From Natronococcus sp. CG52 (GTDB taxonomy: Archaea > Halobacteriota > Halobacteria > Halobacteriales > Natrialbaceae): a stretch of DNA of 64,000 bases. This document shows positions 62,211 through 64,000 of this stretch, in pieces. The stretch spans positions 3,596,001 to 3,660,000 of the forward strand of contig NZ_CP099391.1 of the NCBI RefSeq assembly GCF_023913515.1, written 5' to 3'. The notes under the pieces are model-generated. The model did no database searches. It was given only the letters and a program-made list of their open reading frames with translations, and was not told the DNA's origin. The position numbers and the translations under genes were made by a program. Position 1 is the first letter of the stretch; each line of letters starts with the position of its first letter.

Positions 62211-63710
62211 TCAGCGGTTCAGCGTGTGAATCGCGTGGCCGAGCGCGTTCTCGGCGGCTTCCATCACGGCCTCCGAGAGCGTCGGATGCGTGTGGACCGT
62301 CGACGCGACGTCCTCGAGGGTCGCGCCGAGTTCGATCGCGAGGCCGAGTTCGGCGATGAGTTCGGACGCTTCCGGGCCGACGATCTGTGCGCCGAGTACG
62401 TAGCCCTGCTCGTCGTCGGCGACGATTTTGACGAACCCGTCCGACTCGCCGGTCGTCAGCGCCCGGCCGCTGGCCCGGAACGGGAACTTGCCGACGACGG
62501 TTTCGAAGCCGGCCTCCTCGGCCTCGGCTTCGGACATCCCCACCGTACCGATCTCGGGTTCGGTAAAGACCGCGGCCGGCATCGCCTGGTAGTCGACCGC
62601 CGACGGCTCACCGGCGATTACCTCGGCCGCGACCTGACCCTCCGTGCTCCCCTTGTGGGCGAGCATCGGTTCGCCGGCCACGTCCCCGACGGCGAGGATG
62701 TGCTCGACGTTCGATCGCGTGCGCGAATCCGTCTGGATGAAGCCGCGGTCGTCGGTCTCGACGCCGGCCTCCTCGAGGTTCAGCGTGTCCGAGACCGGTT
62801 CGCGGCCGACGGCGACGAGCACCTTCTCGGCGTCGAGTTCGAGCGTCTCGTCCTCTCCGCTCGCGGCTTCGCCGTTCGCTTGTTCCGAGGCGCCACGCGC
62901 CTCGCTCCCACCGTCGGCCGCAGCCTGTTCGGCTGCCTCGGCGACGACCTGGATGCCGTCGCCCGTCTCGGTCCACTCCGAGGCCGCGTAGCCGAAGTGA
63001 AAGTCGATCCCGAGATCGTTCGCGCGTTGCTTGACCGGCCGTTTGAGATCGTCGTCGTAGCCAGGCAGGATGCCGTCGAGCATCTCGATGACCGTCACGT
63101 CGGTGCCGAGTTTGGCGTAGACGCCGGCCAGTTCCATCCCGATGTAGCCGGCACCGACGATAACCATCGAGTCGGGCACGGAGTCGAGCGCCAGCGCCTG
63201 CGTCGAGTCGAGCACGGGCTCGTCGCCGTAGTCGAATCCGGGAATCTGGATCGGTCGAGAGCCCGTCGCGACGATGGCGTGTTCGAACTCGAGGGTTTCC
63301 GAGCCCTGCCCCTCGCCGCTGTGAGAGACCCGGACGGTGTTCTCGTCGGCGAAGGTCGCGGTTCCCTCGAGCAGGTTGACGCCGTTGGCCTTACAGAGCT
63401 TCTCGACGCCGCCCGTAAGCTGGCCGACGACCTCGTCCTTCCACTCCATCATCTTGGCGAGATCGATCGCGGGGTCGGCGTGAATCCCCATCTCCTCGGC
63501 GGTCTCCGCCTCGTGGGCGACGTCGGTCGCGGTGATCAGCGCCTTCGAGGGGATGCAGCCGTCGTTCAGGCAGGTCCCGCCGTAGGCGTCCTTTTCGACG
63601 AGCGTTACGTCCAGATCGAGCTGACCGGCCCGGATCGCGGCTACGTAGCCCGCGGGTCCGGCACCGACGACCAGCACGTCCGTTCCGGTTGTGACATCTC
63701 CGACGACCAT
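62211..63710 (-). CDS. lpdA: Dihydrolipoyl dehydrogenase (E3)
   Basis: 499 aa. FAD motif VLVVGAGPAGYVAAIRAGQL (about residues 13-32), redox pair in GGTCLNDGCIPSKAL (Cys about 47 and 52), NAD motif VIVGAGYIGMELAGVYAKLG (about 189-208) and the C-terminal His-Glu pair in HTHPTLSEAVMEAA (about 474-487). An acidic, low-complexity insert (about 262-290) interrupts the NAD domain; it is probably a surface loop. Oxidises lipoyl groups of the 2-oxoacid dehydrogenase complex. It is preceded by the E2 gene on the same strand, 37 bases away. Confidence 0.96.
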   Translation of the reverse strand: MVVGDVTTGTDVLVVGAGPAGYVAAIRAGQLDLDVTLVEKDAYGGTCLNDGCIPSKALITATDVAHEAETAEEMGIHADPAIDLAKMMEWKDEVVGQLTGGVEKLCKANGVNLLEGTATFADENTVRVSHSGEGQGSETLEFEHAIVATGSRPIQIPGFDYGDEPVLDSTQALALDSVPDSMVIVGAGYIGMELAGVYAKLGTDVTVIEMLDGILPGYDDDLKRPVKQRANDLGIDFHFGYAASEWTETGDGIQVVAEAAEQAAADGGSEARGASEQANGEAASGEDETLELDAEKVLVAVGREPVSDTLNLEEAGVETDDRGFIQTDSRTRSNVEHILAVGDVAGEPMLAHKGSTEGQVAAEVIAGEPSAVDYQAMPAAVFTEPEIGTVGMSEAEAEEAGFETVVGKFPFRASGRALTTGESDGFVKIVADDEQGYVLGAQIVGPEASELIAELGLAIELGATLEDVASTVHTHPTLSEAVMEAAENALGHAIHTLNR

Positions 63711-63747
63711 CAGTTCGTTCCCTCGCGCGGTAGTGTACTAAGTTTCA

Positions 63748-64000
63748 TCATTCGAGCAGTAGTAGTTCGGGGTTCTCGAGGTATTCCATCACGGTGTTGG
63801 TAAACTCTGCGCCGATCGCGCCGTCGATCAGCCGGTGGTCGAACGACAGCGACAGCGTCATCACCGAGCGCGGTTCGATCGACTCGGTGCCGTCTTCGTC
63901 GGTAACGACGCGGGGCTTGCGTTTGATCTCGCCGATCGCGAGGATCCCCGCCTCGGGGTAGTTGATGATCGGCGTGGCGTACTCGCCGCCGATTCCGCCG
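63748..64000 (-). CDS. Dihydrolipoamide acyltransferase (E2), 5' end outside the window
   Basis: The last 83 residues of the E2 catalytic domain are visible: GEYATPIINYPEAGILAIGE, then RSVMTLSLSFDHRLIDGAIG with the catalytic DHRLIDGA motif (His and Asp), and a short end ELLLLE. The gene continues past 64000, so lipoyl and peripheral-subunit domains are not seen. It lies upstream of lpdA in the same direction, as in archaeal 2-oxoacid dehydrogenase operons. Start not in window. Confidence 0.95.
   Translation of the reverse strand, partial: GGIGGEYATPIINYPEAGILAIGEIKRKPRVVTDEDGTESIEPRSVMTLSLSFDHRLIDGAIGAEFTNTVMEYLENPELLLLE

Overview
The window reads as a chromosomal segment of a haloarchaeon (class Halobacteria). 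The coding DNA is very GC-rich with strong GC preference at third codon positions, the proteins are acidic, and several genes belong to haloarchaeal or archaeal families (DUF7344, HalOD1, DUF5809/DUF5810, RLI, aIF1, Sec61-beta, coenzyme F420 enzymes, S/H/D-type signal peptidase). It also carries a complete 16S-tRNA-Ala-23S-5S-tRNA-Cys operon with archaeal processing stems and tandem promoters. The abundance of CTCGAG-like words suggests Natrialbales, but that is only an inference.

Layout. 1-5.6 kb: a divergent cluster for exported proteins. On the minus strand lie a short SipW-type signal-peptide protein, an anchored DUF1102/CARDB-like protein, an enlarged archaeal signal peptidase I and a DUF5305-like membrane protein. 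On the plus strand lie a DUF7344 membrane-linked regulator and a second repeat-like secreted protein. I infer a dedicated signal-peptidase/surface-fibre system similar in layout to SipW/TasA. 5.7-23.4 kb: mostly housekeeping genes (EMC6-like, RLI/ABCE1, archaemetzincin, UPF0146, HAD, FAD-Rieske oxidoreductase, GDPD, F420:NADP reductase, response regulator, HTH regulator, thioredoxin, Sec61-beta, PdxT, bifunctional nuclease, HisE, Cys-rich copper protein, NOG1-like GTPase, DUF389, RHH regulator).

23.5-29.2 kb: a tight operon with an Nramp-fold transporter lacking the canonical metal ligands, hydantoinase/oxoprolinase A and B, and an Asp/Glu racemase-superfamily enzyme. 29.3-49.4 kb: EngB-like GTPase, FKBP isomerase, sulfite-oxidase-type molybdoenzyme, 2-hydroxyacid dehydrogenase, acetyltransferases, a Nudix-eIF2B fusion, a phosphoesterase frameshifted at an AC repeat, overlapping cofE and mer-like genes, cold-shock protein, a MoxR-DUF58-transglutaminase operon, aIF1, rhodanese, Nudix, RimI and an SNF transporter with a small partner gene.

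49.5-53.9 kb is a decayed accessory zone. It holds remnants of a minus-strand gene, a HalOD1 protein and a DUF2267 protein, a frameshifted acidic mini-gene, an intact DUF892 ferritin-like gene and a DUF7119-type gene, then two convergent tRNAs (Lys, Cys) whose 3' flanks form a long imperfect inverted repeat. 54.2-59.9 kb: the rRNA operon on the minus strand and its promoter array. 60.2-64 kb: an HTH/membrane-protein pair, a Tat-exported two-domain multicopper oxidase, dihydrolipoyl dehydrogenase and the start of a dihydrolipoamide acyltransferase gene that runs off the window.
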